From Candidatus Competibacteraceae bacterium (GTDB lineage Bacteria; Pseudomonadota; Gammaproteobacteria; Competibacterales; Competibacteraceae): a DNA stretch of 37,579 bases. Below the pieces are notes generated by a model. The model saw nothing but the letters and a program-made list of their open reading frames with translations, had not been told where the DNA came from and did no database searches. Made by a program: the position numbers and the translations under genes. This document shows positions 27,846 through 37,579 of the stretch, in pieces. The stretch lies in contig RXIW01000034.1 in assembly GCA_003989065.1 (NCBI GenBank), forward strand, positions 1-37,579, read 5' to 3'. Position 1 is the stretch's first letter. Every line of letters starts with the position of its first letter.

Positions 27846-30158
27846 TTAGTAGCGGATCGTTTGGTAACCGAAAATGGAATTCCGAAGCACGTTTTCCAAG
27901 CTGCTGCCCACTCGGGACAGACCCTTGAATTCAAATTCGAAATAGAACGCACTCTGGGAGTCGACCTGCACCGGGGTGTCGCGGTACTGGCGCGCCACGG
28001 CCCGCACCGCCCAGCAACAGTCTTCGTACTCCAGGCCAACTAGGGTATCCAGGTTGCGATCGACATTGAGCGCCTGGTTCCAGCGGCCGACCAGCCGCCA
28101 TTGCGAATTCAACGGCCACATCGCCGATACGTCTACCGAATGAATCTGGTCGCCTGTGCTCAGATCGGATTGGTAGCGATCGAGCAGATAGGACAGATTG
28201 ATCAGCTGGCGAGTGTTGGCGTAGTAGCGTAGATCGAAGCCGGTGCGCTGGATATCGCTGCTGGCCGGTTGCAGATTCACGCCGGCCTGGACCATCCAGC
28301 GAGACGACAGATTCAGGATGCCCTGGGCGATCAGGCCGGAATTGTCCCAGGTTTCCGGCAGACCATCGGCATACAGGGTCACCAGTCGGTCGTCGAAGTA
28401 TTGGATCTGACCGATGCTGGCCTGCAAACGTTCATGGCCGCTGGGTCCGTCGATCAGGCGGGTGGTCAGCGCGGCGGTCAACTGATTGGCGTCGCCCATC
28501 CGGTCGGCGCCGGTAAAGCGGTTGAGGCGGAACAGCCAGTTGAAATCGTGATCCATCTGCCAGCTGTCGAACAGCGGGATATCGTCCTGATTGCGATAGG
28601 GCACATACAGGTAGAACAGCCGCGGCTCCAGTGTCTGGGTTCCGGCGGTGACGCCCAGCCAGTCGGCTTGGAAGGGGCGGTCGAAGATCAGACCGCTGTC
28701 CAGACTGAGCACCGGTAGGGAGCGCGAGGGGGCATCGTTGGCGCCCGGTTCGGTGTCGTCGAGTTCATAGCTGGTGTAGCGGAAACCGGCTTGCGGCTTG
28801 ATATAGCCCCAGGGTCGTTCCGCCGTCCAGGTAACGGATGGCCATAGATCCACCCGCAGACCGGTCACCATGTCGGTTTGCTGGAAATTTACCAGCTCAC
28901 CGCGCATCTGATAGCTGAGGCCATAGCTGTCGGTGGGCCAGCCACCGGTGAATAATAGTTGCGGCAGGCGTTGGTAGGGATTGCCGGTGGTGGCGAATAC
29001 CGCCGGGTTGAGGACCTGAAAACCCTCCACGCGCGCCAGTCCCTGCCACCAGTCGCCGTAATAGCGGGCATCCAGGTGGCGTTCAAGGTAGTTGGGCGTC
29101 AGGAAGCTCAGGTTGTTGCTGATATCCCGGATGTAGCTGTCGTCGGACACGTATTCGTAGCGCAGATCGGTGTAGACGTTGTCCAGCGGCGCGGCCCGGT
29201 CGGTGATGTTGATCGAACCGCGGGCGCTGCCGTAGCGGCGATCGTCCGGGATGTATTCGAGCCCGATTTGTCCTTGTTGCCAGGGTTGGAGAAAGCGGTA
29301 TTCCACCCCCAGCAGCACCCCGCGTTCGGTCATCAGCCGGGGCGTGATGGTCATGTCCTGGTTCGGCGCGATGTTCCAGTAGTAGGGAACGGCCAGATCG
29401 AAACCGGTTTCGCTGCTGTAGCCCTGGCGCGGAAACAGGAAGCCCGATTGGCGCTCGTCGTTGATGGGAAACGACAACCAGGGGAAATAGAACACCGGCG
29501 TATCCTTGATCTCGAGCACGATGTTGTCGGCCGTGCCGCGCTGGGTCGCCTGGTTGAGGTTGATCGCGCTGGCGCGCAGCTTCCACATCTCCTTGCCCCG
29601 TGGGCAGGTGGAATAGGTGGCGTCTTCCATCTGGCTTTCGTGTTGACCCTGATCCACCTGTACTTCCGCCGCATGGCCCTGGGCGTTGCGGCCTGGGAAG
29701 TAATAGTCCGCGTCGGCGAACCAGCCGGTCGCCGTATCCATGTCCACCTCGGCCCGCTTGCCGCGCAAGGCCAGCCGGGGGTCGCTATAGGTGAAACCTT
29801 CGTCGGCCGTGGCGTGGTTGGCGGTGCGATCCAGCGTGATGCGGTCGGCGCGCAGGCGTTGATCGCCCCGCGACACGGTCGCGGCGCCTTCCAGCAGAGA
29901 CTGGGTCGGGGAGGATTCGCCGTGCTGGGCCGATGCCTGGATCGGCAACTCGCTCGACGGTGGCGCATTCGGCGTGGCGGGCACGATGTCCGGCGCCAGT
30001 TCGTCGGGTTCGCACTGCAGCCATGCAGTGGGATCCCGGGGAGGGCTTGCCTGGGGGGCGGTCAACGGCAACAGCGCCAAAGCGATGCCAATGACTAAAG
30101 CTCGGTCATACAGCGTCACGGAACGGGATTTTACGTGTTGGTTGAAGTGCCCTAACAT
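27846..30158 (-). CDS. lptD: LPS-assembly outer-membrane protein LptD
   Basis: LptD is the outer-membrane beta barrel that, with LptE, inserts lipopolysaccharide into the outer leaflet. The 770-residue product from the ATG at 30158 (MLGHFNQHVK) has a signal peptide (core LVIGIALALLPL), an N-terminal OstA/beta-jellyroll domain (about 85-200) and a long barrel domain ending in an aromatic C-terminus (TIRY). The four cysteines needed for the two long-range disulfides are all present: Cys49, Cys185 and the adjacent pair Cys714-Cys715. An ATG at 30224 would add 22 residues and would overlap the divergent amgK gene, so it is less likely. It is the first gene of the lptD-surA-rsmA operon, and only 33 bases separate it from divergent amgK. 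Confidence 0.95.
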   Translation of the reverse strand: MLGHFNQHVKSRSVTLYDRALVIGIALALLPLTAPQASPPRDPTAWLQCEPDELAPDIVPATPNAPPSSELPIQASAQHGESSPTQSLLEGAATVSRGDQRLRADRITLDRTANHATADEGFTYSDPRLALRGKRAEVDMDTATGWFADADYYFPGRNAQGHAAEVQVDQGQHESQMEDATYSTCPRGKEMWKLRASAINLNQATQRGTADNIVLEIKDTPVFYFPWLSFPINDERQSGFLFPRQGYSSETGFDLAVPYYWNIAPNQDMTITPRLMTERGVLLGVEYRFLQPWQQGQIGLEYIPDDRRYGSARGSINITDRAAPLDNVYTDLRYEYVSDDSYIRDISNNLSFLTPNYLERHLDARYYGDWWQGLARVEGFQVLNPAVFATTGNPYQRLPQLLFTGGWPTDSYGLSYQMRGELVNFQQTDMVTGLRVDLWPSVTWTAERPWGYIKPQAGFRYTSYELDDTEPGANDAPSRSLPVLSLDSGLIFDRPFQADWLGVTAGTQTLEPRLFYLYVPYRNQDDIPLFDSWQMDHDFNWLFRLNRFTGADRMGDANQLTAALTTRLIDGPSGHERLQASIGQIQYFDDRLVTLYADGLPETWDNSGLIAQGILNLSSRWMVQAGVNLQPASSDIQRTGFDLRYYANTRQLINLSYLLDRYQSDLSTGDQIHSVDVSAMWPLNSQWRLVGRWNQALNVDRNLDTLVGLEYEDCCWAVRAVARQYRDTPVQVDSQSAFYFEFEFKGLSRVGSSLENVLRNSIFGYQTIRY

Positions 30159-30191
30159 CGCATAGATTGATGATGCCTGCAACGCGCAGAA

Positions 30192-32571
<2,380 letters not shown>

Positions 32572-32583
32572 GGTGGATTTTCC

Positions 32584-33366
32584 TTATCGCCGTGGAGGGT
32601 CGGTGACCGGCGCATCGACCTGGATCGTGCTGATGCGGGTCATGGTGGTTTCGATCCAGTCCTCGACCCGTCGACCGAGTGCCTGCGGCGAGCCGCCGTC
32701 ACTGTCGAGCAGGGGGCCGAAGACGACCTGGATCGTCCCCGGATGCTTGAGGAAACCCCGCCGCGGCCAGTATTCGCCCGCGTTGTGGGCGACGGGCAGC
32801 ACGGGACAACCGCTTTGCACGGCCAGCATCGCCCCGCTCATCCCATAGCGTTGACGGGCGCCGGGAGCGGTGCGGGTGCCCTCGGGGAAGATCACTACCC
32901 ATTGACCCTGGCGCAGATGAGCCATCCCTTGCCGGATCACCTGCTTGATCGCCGAGGTTCCGGTCTGACGGTTGATCGCGATCGGGTGCAACAGCTCCAG
33001 CGCCCAGCCGAACAAGGGCAGCCAGAGCAACTCACGCTTGATGACCCAGGCCACCGGCGGCAGTTGCTGATGGAGAAACATGGTCTCCCAGGTCGATTGG
33101 TGTTTGGCCATCACCACGACCGGGTGCTGGGGGATGTGTTCAGCGCCGCTGACCTGATAATCGATCCGGCAAGTGATCCGCAGCCACCAGACGTTGAACC
33201 GGCTCCACAACTGGGACACCCGATAGCGCTGGGTCAGGGGTAGCGGGAAACACAGCATCACCAGCAAGGCCACCATGCCGGTCGTAGCCAGCATGCCGAT
33301 CGAAAACAACAGCGAGCGCAGCAACAGAATCAGCGTGGAGGATTGGACAGGCGCTTGGGCGGGCAT
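32584..33366 (-). CDS. plsC: 1-acyl-glycerol-3-phosphate acyltransferase
   Basis: PlsC-family enzymes place the second acyl chain on lysophosphatidate at the inner membrane. The 260-residue product has an N-terminal membrane segment (about 10-40). The acyltransferase motif I appears as HQSTWE (His89 to Glu94), with Glu in place of the usual Asp, and motif III is FPEGTRT (161-166). The Glu form occurs in a recognised subgroup next to gmhB in Pseudomonas and relatives, so I regard it as functional. The gene lies 10 bases after gmhB and 12 bases before phoU. A lyso-ornithine-lipid or other acyl acceptor remains possible. Confidence 0.9.
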   Translation of the reverse strand: MPAQAPVQSSTLILLLRSLLFSIGMLATTGMVALLVMLCFPLPLTQRYRVSQLWSRFNVWWLRITCRIDYQVSGAEHIPQHPVVVMAKHQSTWETMFLHQQLPPVAWVIKRELLWLPLFGWALELLHPIAINRQTGTSAIKQVIRQGMAHLRQGQWVVIFPEGTRTAPGARQRYGMSGAMLAVQSGCPVLPVAHNAGEYWPRRGFLKHPGTIQVVFGPLLDSDGGSPQALGRRVEDWIETTMTRISTIQVDAPVTDPPRR

Positions 33367-33376
33367 GAGCGTAAGG

Positions 33377-33916
33377 TCACGAGAGGGTGATCAGGTAATC
33401 GGCGGCGGCGGCCAGGTCGTTGAACACTAGGACGTTGGCGCAACTTTCGGCCTGTTTAGCCAAGGTCTCGGCACCCTTGCCGGTTCGCACCAGCAACGGC
33501 CAGGCGTTGGCAGCGCGGGCCGCCCGGATGTCGCGCACGCTGTCACCGATGGTGGGCACGCCCTGCAGGTTGCATTGCAGACGGCGGCTGATTTCCAGCA
33601 ACATGCCGGGATTGGGTTTGCGGTAGGGATTGGCCTCGTCCACGTCTGGACAGAAGAATACCGCTTCGATCGCACCGCCGGCGTCCTGCACCATCCGATG
33701 CATCTTCTTGTGAATCAGGTTGAGGGTTTCCAGGTCGAACAAGCCCCGACCGACCCCCGATTGGTTGGTAGCGATCACTATCCGATAGCTGGCGTGGGTG
33801 AGCCGGGCGATGGCGTCCAGACTACCGGGTATCGGTGTCCATTCATCCGGCGTTTTGATGTAGGCGTCGGAATCTTCGTTGATGACGCCGTCGCGGTCCA
33901 GAATGATCAGTTTCAT
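33377..33916 (-). CDS. gmhB: D-glycero-beta-D-manno-heptose-1,7-bisphosphate 7-phosphatase
   Basis: GmhB removes the 7-phosphate in ADP-heptose synthesis for LPS core. The 179-residue HAD-family protein has nucleophile Asp7 and Asp9 in LDRDGVIN, the ATNQSG motif, and RKPNPGM and IGDSVRDI for the later HAD motifs. The structural zinc loop of typical GmhB (CXH...CXC) is degenerate: only Cys89 remains and the segment reads CPDVDEANPYRKP. A related histidinol-phosphate or other small-phosphate HAD activity cannot be excluded. The order glyS-gmhB-plsC supports GmhB. It is followed at 10 bases by plsC. Confidence 0.87.
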   Translation of the reverse strand: MKLIILDRDGVINEDSDAYIKTPDEWTPIPGSLDAIARLTHASYRIVIATNQSGVGRGLFDLETLNLIHKKMHRMVQDAGGAIEAVFFCPDVDEANPYRKPNPGMLLEISRRLQCNLQGVPTIGDSVRDIRAARAANAWPLLVRTGKGAETLAKQAESCANVLVFNDLAAAADYLITLS

Positions 33917-33996
33917 CGGAGGCGGCTACTCAGGTTCCACCGCGTGGGCGGAACGGGTCGGTTCCACGGAAAAACGGGTGATGGATCGCCGGTCGA

Positions 33997-34012
33997 TGTT
34001 TCACGTGAAACC
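33997..34012. other. parS site 1 of the intergenic array
   Basis: TGTTTCACGTGAAACC matches the chromosomal parS consensus TGTTTCACGTGAAACA at 15 of 16 positions, with a full TTTCACGTGAAA palindrome. ParB binds such sites and spreads to form the partition complex. Confidence 0.85.
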
Positions 34013-34033
34013 GAGCCTCGCTGCGCTTGCCGG

Positions 34034-34049
34034 TGTTTCACGTGAAACC
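34034..34049. other. parS site 2 of the intergenic array
   Basis: This is a second copy of TGTTTCACGTGAAACC (15 of 16), 37 bases from the first, again outside any gene. Confidence 0.85.
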
Positions 34050-34071
34050 CCAGGCTGGAATCACAGACCGA

Positions 34072-34087
34072 TGTTTCACGTGAAACC
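34072..34087. other. parS site 3 of the intergenic array
   Basis: This is a third copy of TGTTTCACGTGAAACC (15 of 16), 38 bases from the second and ending nine bases before the glyS stop codon region. Confidence 0.85.
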
Positions 34088-34096
34088 TGCCGCGCT

Positions 34097-36172
34097 TCAG
34101 TCTTGCAGGCGGGAGAAGTCCGCCACCCGCAAGAACAGGCTACCCAGCTCATTGAGCAGGGCGATGCGGTTGTCGCGAATGGCAGGATCGTCGGCCATCA
34201 CCAGCACCTGATCGAAGAAGGCGTCCACCGGTTCGCGTAGCTTGGCCAGGCGGTTCAGGGCCTCGCCGTACAGTCCGGCTTCCATGAACGGGATCACCTC
34301 GGAGGACAATTCGACCAATCGTCCGGCTAGCGCCTGTTCGGATTCCTCGACCAGCAGATGGGGCTGTACCTGGAACGGCAGCACCGTCTCGACTTTCTTG
34401 AGGATATTGCGAATACGCTTGTTGGCGGCGGCCAGACTGGCCGCTTCCGGCAATTTTCGGAAAGCGCCGACTGCGCGTACCCGGCGATCGAAGTCGAGGG
34501 GGCGGGTTGGCCGGCAGTCCAGCACTGCTTCGAAGGTGTCGGGACGCACACCCTGATCGAGGTAGTAGCCGCGCAGACGATCCAGCATGAAATCGAACAC
34601 GGTCTCGATGGCGTCTTCGGCCCGCACCGAAAGATCGAAATGGTGTGCGGCGCGTTCCAGCAGATCCAGCAGATCCAGGTTCAGTTCGCTTTCGATCAGG
34701 ATGCGCAACACCCCCAGCGCAGCGCGGCGCAGGGCGAAGGGATCCTTGGCGCCGGTGGGTGCTTGCCCGATGGCGAAGATGCCGAGCACGGTGTCGAGCC
34801 GATCGGCCAGCGCCAGGGCGCGACCGGTGGCGGTCGCTGGCAAGCGGTCGCCGGCGAAGCGGGGCAGGTACTGTTCCTCCTGGGCCTGGGCGACCTCGAA
34901 CGCTTCCTGGTCATGGTTGGCGTAGTGCCGCCCCATGATGCCCTGCAGTTCGGGAAATTCCTGCACCATCTGGGTCATGAGGTCGCACTTGGCCAATTGC
35001 GCCGAGCGCTCGGCCCAGTCCGGGGAGGTCTGACTCTGTTCGGCGATATGGCGCGCCAGCGCTGCCACTCGCGCGCTTTTTTCGGCGACCGTGCCCAGCC
35101 GCTGCTGGAACACCACATGCTTGAGGGTTTCCATGTGGGCCGCCAGCGGTTGCTTGCGGTCCTGATTCCAGAAAAATTCGGCGTCGCTGAAGCGAGGGCG
35201 GATCACCCGCTCATTACCGGCGCGCACTTGGGCCGGATCACGGCTTTCGAGATTCGCGATGGTGATGAAGTGCGGCAGCAGCCGCCCGTCGGCGTCGACC
35301 ACCGGGAAATAGCGCTGATTGTCCTGCATGGTGCTGATCAGGGCTTCGGCCGGCACCTCCAGGAAGCGTTGCTCGAAGTTGCCGGCCAACGCCACCGGCC
35401 ATTCGACCAGGGCTGTCACCTCGTCCAGCAGCTCCGGCTTGATCACCGCTGTCCCACCCAGTCCGGCGGCGATGGCTTCGGCCTGGCTGTGGATAGCGTC
35501 GCGACGGCTGGCGAAATCGGCGATCACCCGGCCTTCGTCTTGCAGTTGCCGGGCATAGCCGGCAGGGGAGGCGATTTCGATCGGTTGCGGATGATGGAAG
35601 CGGTGGCCTCGGCTGATCCGGCCGGTCGCGACTCCCATGATCGTGGCGGGAATGACCTCATCGCCGAACAGCAGCACCACCCAATGCACCGGCCGCACGA
35701 ATTCGTCGTCGCGGTCGCCCCAGCGCATCCGCTTGGGAATGGGCAGAGCGGCCAGAGCATGGTCGACGATGGCGGGGATCAGCTCGGCGGTCGCCGCGCC
35801 TGGTTCGACGCTGACATGGACCAGCCAAGCGCCCTTGTCGGTTTCCTGGCGCTGCAGTTCGCCGACTGGAACGCCGCAGGAGCGAGCGAAGCCTTCGGCA
35901 GCTTTGGTCGGCTGGCCGTTCGGACCGAAGGCAGCGCTCAGGGCCGGGCCGCGTCGTTCGAGGCGTCGATCGGGTTGCCGGGTGGGAAGTTGGTCGATCA
36001 CCACCGCCAGACGGCGTGGCGTGGCGAAACGGCGGATGGCGTCGCTGGGTAGGCCAGCTTTCTCCAGTCCTTCGCGGATGCTTTGCTCGAAGGCCAGCGC
36101 CAGGTTGGCGAGCGCTTTGGGCGGCAGCTCTTCAGTGCCGATTTCGATCAGCAGATCGCGGCTGTCAGCCAT
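34097..36172 (-). CDS. glyS: Glycyl-tRNA synthetase beta subunit
   Basis: GlyS is the tRNA-recognition subunit of the bacterial alpha2beta2 glycyl-tRNA synthetase. The 691-residue product from the ATG at 36172 ([21 protein letters not shown]) matches E. coli GlyS (689). The B3/4-like and HD-like body follows, with [12 protein letters not shown] and the conserved [15 protein letters not shown]. The C-terminal helical anticodon-binding region runs to the end. The start lies inside the glyQ coding end (8-base overlap), so the subunits are translationally coupled. Longer open sequence upstream of 36172 is glyQ read out of frame. The parS array directly follows its stop. Confidence 0.96.
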   Translation of the reverse strand: MADSRDLLIEIGTEELPPKALANLALAFEQSIREGLEKAGLPSDAIRRFATPRRLAVVIDQLPTRQPDRRLERRGPALSAAFGPNGQPTKAAEGFARSCGVPVGELQRQETDKGAWLVHVSVEPGAATAELIPAIVDHALAALPIPKRMRWGDRDDEFVRPVHWVVLLFGDEVIPATIMGVATGRISRGHRFHHPQPIEIASPAGYARQLQDEGRVIADFASRRDAIHSQAEAIAAGLGGTAVIKPELLDEVTALVEWPVALAGNFEQRFLEVPAEALISTMQDNQRYFPVVDADGRLLPHFITIANLESRDPAQVRAGNERVIRPRFSDAEFFWNQDRKQPLAAHMETLKHVVFQQRLGTVAEKSARVAALARHIAEQSQTSPDWAERSAQLAKCDLMTQMVQEFPELQGIMGRHYANHDQEAFEVAQAQEEQYLPRFAGDRLPATATGRALALADRLDTVLGIFAIGQAPTGAKDPFALRRAALGVLRILIESELNLDLLDLLERAAHHFDLSVRAEDAIETVFDFMLDRLRGYYLDQGVRPDTFEAVLDCRPTRPLDFDRRVRAVGAFRKLPEAASLAAANKRIRNILKKVETVLPFQVQPHLLVEESEQALAGRLVELSSEVIPFMEAGLYGEALNRLAKLREPVDAFFDQVLVMADDPAIRDNRIALLNELGSLFLRVADFSRLQD

Positions 36173-37097
36173 GGGCCACCTCCATACGGTTGGCGCTGGC
36201 CGCTTGCCGGGCGCACATCGGGAAGCCGAGCGCCGCGCGGGCGTCGTGATAGGCTTGCGCCACTGCCCGCGCCAGGGCGCGGACCCGCAGGATGTAGCGT
36301 TGGCGTTCGGTGACGGAAATCGCCTTGCGCGCATCCAGTAGATTGAAGGTATGGGAAGCTTTCAGGGTCATTTCGTAAGCGGGTAGGGGAAGCCCCAGCT
36401 CGATGAGACGCTGGCTCTCGGCTTCACACGTATCGAACCAGCCGAACAAGGAGGCGGTATTGGCATGCTCGAAGTTATAGGTGGACATTTCGACTTCGTT
36501 CTGGTGAAACACGTCGCCGTAGCTGACTCGCCCCAGCGGACCGTCGGTCCAAACCAGATCGAACACGCTTTCCACGCCTTGCAGATACATGGCGATGCGT
36601 TCCAGGCCGTAGGTGATTTCCCCGGTGACCGGTTTGCAGTCCAGTCCGCCGACCTGTTGGAAATAGGTGAACTGGGTGATTTCCATGCCGTTCAACCACA
36701 CTTCCCAACCCAGTCCCCAAGCGCCCAGGGTCGGGGATTCCCAATTGTCCTCGACGAAGCGCACATCGTGAATTAGGGGATCGAGGCCCAGGTAGGCGAG
36801 TGAGCCGAGGTAAAGCTCCTGCAGGTCCAGCGGCGACGGCTTGATGACCACCTGATATTGATAGTAGTGCTGCAAGCGGTTGGGGTTCTCGCCGTAGCGG
36901 CCGTCGGTCGGGCGGCGGGAGGGCTGCACGTAGGCCGCGCTCCACGGCTCCGGCCCGATGGCGCGCAGAAAGGTCGCAGGGTGGAACGTGCCTGCGCCCA
37001 CTTCCATGTCGTAGGGTTGCAGCAAGACGCAGCCCCGTTCTGCCCAATAGGTTTGCAAGGCCAGGATCAAGCCCTGGAAAGTCGAAACATCGCGCAC
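36165..37097 (-). CDS. glyQ: Glycyl-tRNA synthetase alpha subunit
   Basis: GlyQ carries the class II catalytic site that activates glycine. The 310-residue product matches the family (about 300). The start is the GTG at 37097 (reads [11 protein letters not shown]), with GGGAGG five to six bases before it. The family normally starts at STFQ, and sequence upstream of this GTG is not conserved, although the frame stays open to an ATG at 37259. Highly conserved blocks are [38 protein letters not shown] and [17 protein letters not shown]. The C-terminal 30 residues ([17 protein letters not shown]) are a little longer than usual. It overlaps glyS by eight bases. Confidence 0.95.
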   Translation of the reverse strand: MRDVSTFQGLILALQTYWAERGCVLLQPYDMEVGAGTFHPATFLRAIGPEPWSAAYVQPSRRPTDGRYGENPNRLQHYYQYQVVIKPSPLDLQELYLGSLAYLGLDPLIHDVRFVEDNWESPTLGAWGLGWEVWLNGMEITQFTYFQQVGGLDCKPVTGEITYGLERIAMYLQGVESVFDLVWTDGPLGRVSYGDVFHQNEVEMSTYNFEHANTASLFGWFDTCEAESQRLIELGLPLPAYEMTLKASHTFNLLDARKAISVTERQRYILRVRALARAVAQAYHDARAALGFPMCARQAASANRMEVAHG

Positions 37098-37258
37098 AGG
37101 CGCCTCCCTAAACGGAAGGGAACGGCTCGGCCGCCCCCAGGTGATCTCATGATAGCCAGCGTCCAAGTATAGCCCGGCAGTGGGGATGGATTCATCCTGC
37201 GCCAGACGGCAGTGGGCGAAGACGATCATGGCGCTTGCCGTGGAACCGGACCGCTGCA

Positions 37259-37274
37259 TGTTTCACGTGGAACA
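37259..37274. other. parS site upstream of glyQ (first)
   Basis: TGTTTCACGTGGAACA matches the parS consensus at 15 of 16 positions, the change being G for A in the right arm, as in the Pseudomonas form TGTTCCACGTGGAACA. Confidence 0.8.
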
Positions 37275-37285
37275 CTCTGCCCGAA

Positions 37286-37301
37286 TGTTTCACGTGGAAC
37301 C
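37286..37301. other. parS site upstream of glyQ (second)
   Basis: TGTTTCACGTGGAACC matches the parS consensus at 14 of 16 positions and lies 27 bases from the preceding site. Confidence 0.8.
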
Positions 37302-37424
37302 ATCGGCGAGGTTTTCGATGCTGCGAAACACCGGCTAAACTCCTGTTCCGATGACGGGGAGCGGGCGGGCGTCGAGCATGCCGTCCGCTGGATTGCAACC
37401 ACGAAGCGCGATGGAGGGCAGTCG

Positions 37425-37579
37425 ATGCATTGTCCTGAGTGCAAGCATAGCCAAAAGTACCGGGAGGGAAGCCGGTGCAAGAAATGCAACTACCTATTCG
37501 TTTTTCGCAGGAACGTGGATCGGATCAGCGACTATGCGTTGCGCCAAACGATCCAGCGTCTGTCGGACGGCGGCCAACA
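37425..37579 (+). CDS. Zinc-ribbon protein, N-terminal part (runs off the window)
   Basis: An ATG at 37425 with GGAGG nine bases before it opens a frame that continues to the window end (51 codons plus two bases). It begins MHCPECKHSQKYREGSRCKK and then Cys21, so two CXXC knuckles (Cys3/Cys6 and Cys18/Cys21) form a compact zinc ribbon. After this the sequence is basic and then helical (ISDYALRQTIQRLSD). Many membrane or regulatory proteins start with such a ribbon followed by a different body, so its function cannot be given from the fragment. It is divergent to glyQ across the two parS sites. Confidence 0.7.
   Translation, partial: MHCPECKHSQKYREGSRCKKCNYLFVFRRNVDRISDYALRQTIQRLSDGGQ

Larger units (their letters stand above)
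33917..34096. other. Intergenic parS array between glyS and gmhB
   Basis: The 180-base gap between glyS and gmhB carries three identical 16-mers listed separately and a weaker fourth match at 33960-33975 (10 of 16). Centre-to-centre distances are 37 and 38 bases. No gene is supportable here. The repeated FHVKP/VSRETS words seen on translation are just the parS palindrome read in frame. It must also hold the gmhB promoter if the gene is not read through from glyS. Confidence 0.75.
37098..37424. other. Divergent intergenic region with two parS sites
   Basis: These 327 bases separate minus-strand glyQ from the plus-strand zinc-ribbon gene. They hold two parS sites (37259-37274, 37286-37301). 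A TATACT word on the minus strand (37166-37171) is a fair -10 box for glyQ without a convincing -35. On the plus strand TAAACT near 37336 is a weak -10 for the downstream gene. No other gene is supportable. Confidence 0.55.

Noticed and set aside
33913-34152. Open frames with repeated FHVKP or VSRETS words
   Set aside because: These words are the parS palindrome read in two frames; no ribosome-binding site or homology supports a gene.
37192-37489. Minus-strand frames across the glyQ upstream region
   Set aside because: They cross two parS sites and the oppositely oriented zinc-ribbon start, and contain FHVKH words from parS.

Overview
The window is chromosomal DNA from a GC-rich gammaproteobacterium. 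The evidence is the gene content and order. lptD-surA-rsmA lies divergent to amgK-murU. glyQ-glyS is followed by gmhB and plsC, an arrangement known close to the replication origin in Pseudomonas. apaG, apaH, folA, lon, mprF and aspS-nudB are also present. I cannot assign a genus from sequence reading alone. Almost everything is core genome. The less ordinary parts are an AT-rich left edge, an AT-rich gap before a large sensor kinase, and one multi-haem cytochrome gene.

Layout from left to right. 1-895: the tail of a gene entering from the left, an unrecognised AT-rich ORF, and a G-rich inverted-repeat region before aspS. 896-4582: aspS and nudB (+), then a convergent ClC antiporter gene (-). 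4583-10528: a 0.47 kb AT-rich spacer, then a two-gene phosphorelay operon made of a CHASE/3xPAS hybrid kinase with two receivers and an HPt, and an HD-GYP response regulator. 10576-13966 (-): a five-haem cytochrome c that fuses an AdhB-like triheme module to a TsdA-like diheme module, then a GCS2/YbdK-type ligase. 14260-19657 (+): mprF, acvB/virJ, apaH, folA, with the last three tightly coupled. 19712-30158 (-): lptD, surA, rsmA, tal, apaG, a methyltransferase, lon (with its own heat-shock-type promoter) and an exported pentapeptide-repeat protein. 30192-31885 (+): amgK-murU. 31882-37097 (-): glyQ, glyS, gmhB, plsC, phoU. 37425-end (+): the start of a small zinc-ribbon protein.

Functional themes. 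Envelope biogenesis dominates: lptD and surA for outer-membrane assembly, gmhB for LPS heptose, plsC and mprF/acvB for phospholipids, amgK/murU for peptidoglycan recycling. Translation and RNA quality (aspS, glyQS, rsmA), folate (nudB, folA) and nucleotide-alarmone clearance (apaH) make up most of the rest.

The most notable non-coding signal is a set of six near-perfect parS sites (TGTTTCACGTGRAACM). Three lie between gmhB and glyS, two lie upstream of glyQ, and one is inside the rsmA coding sequence. They suggest that this end of the window is an origin-proximal chromosome-partition region. The most notable protein is the pentaheme fusion cytochrome.
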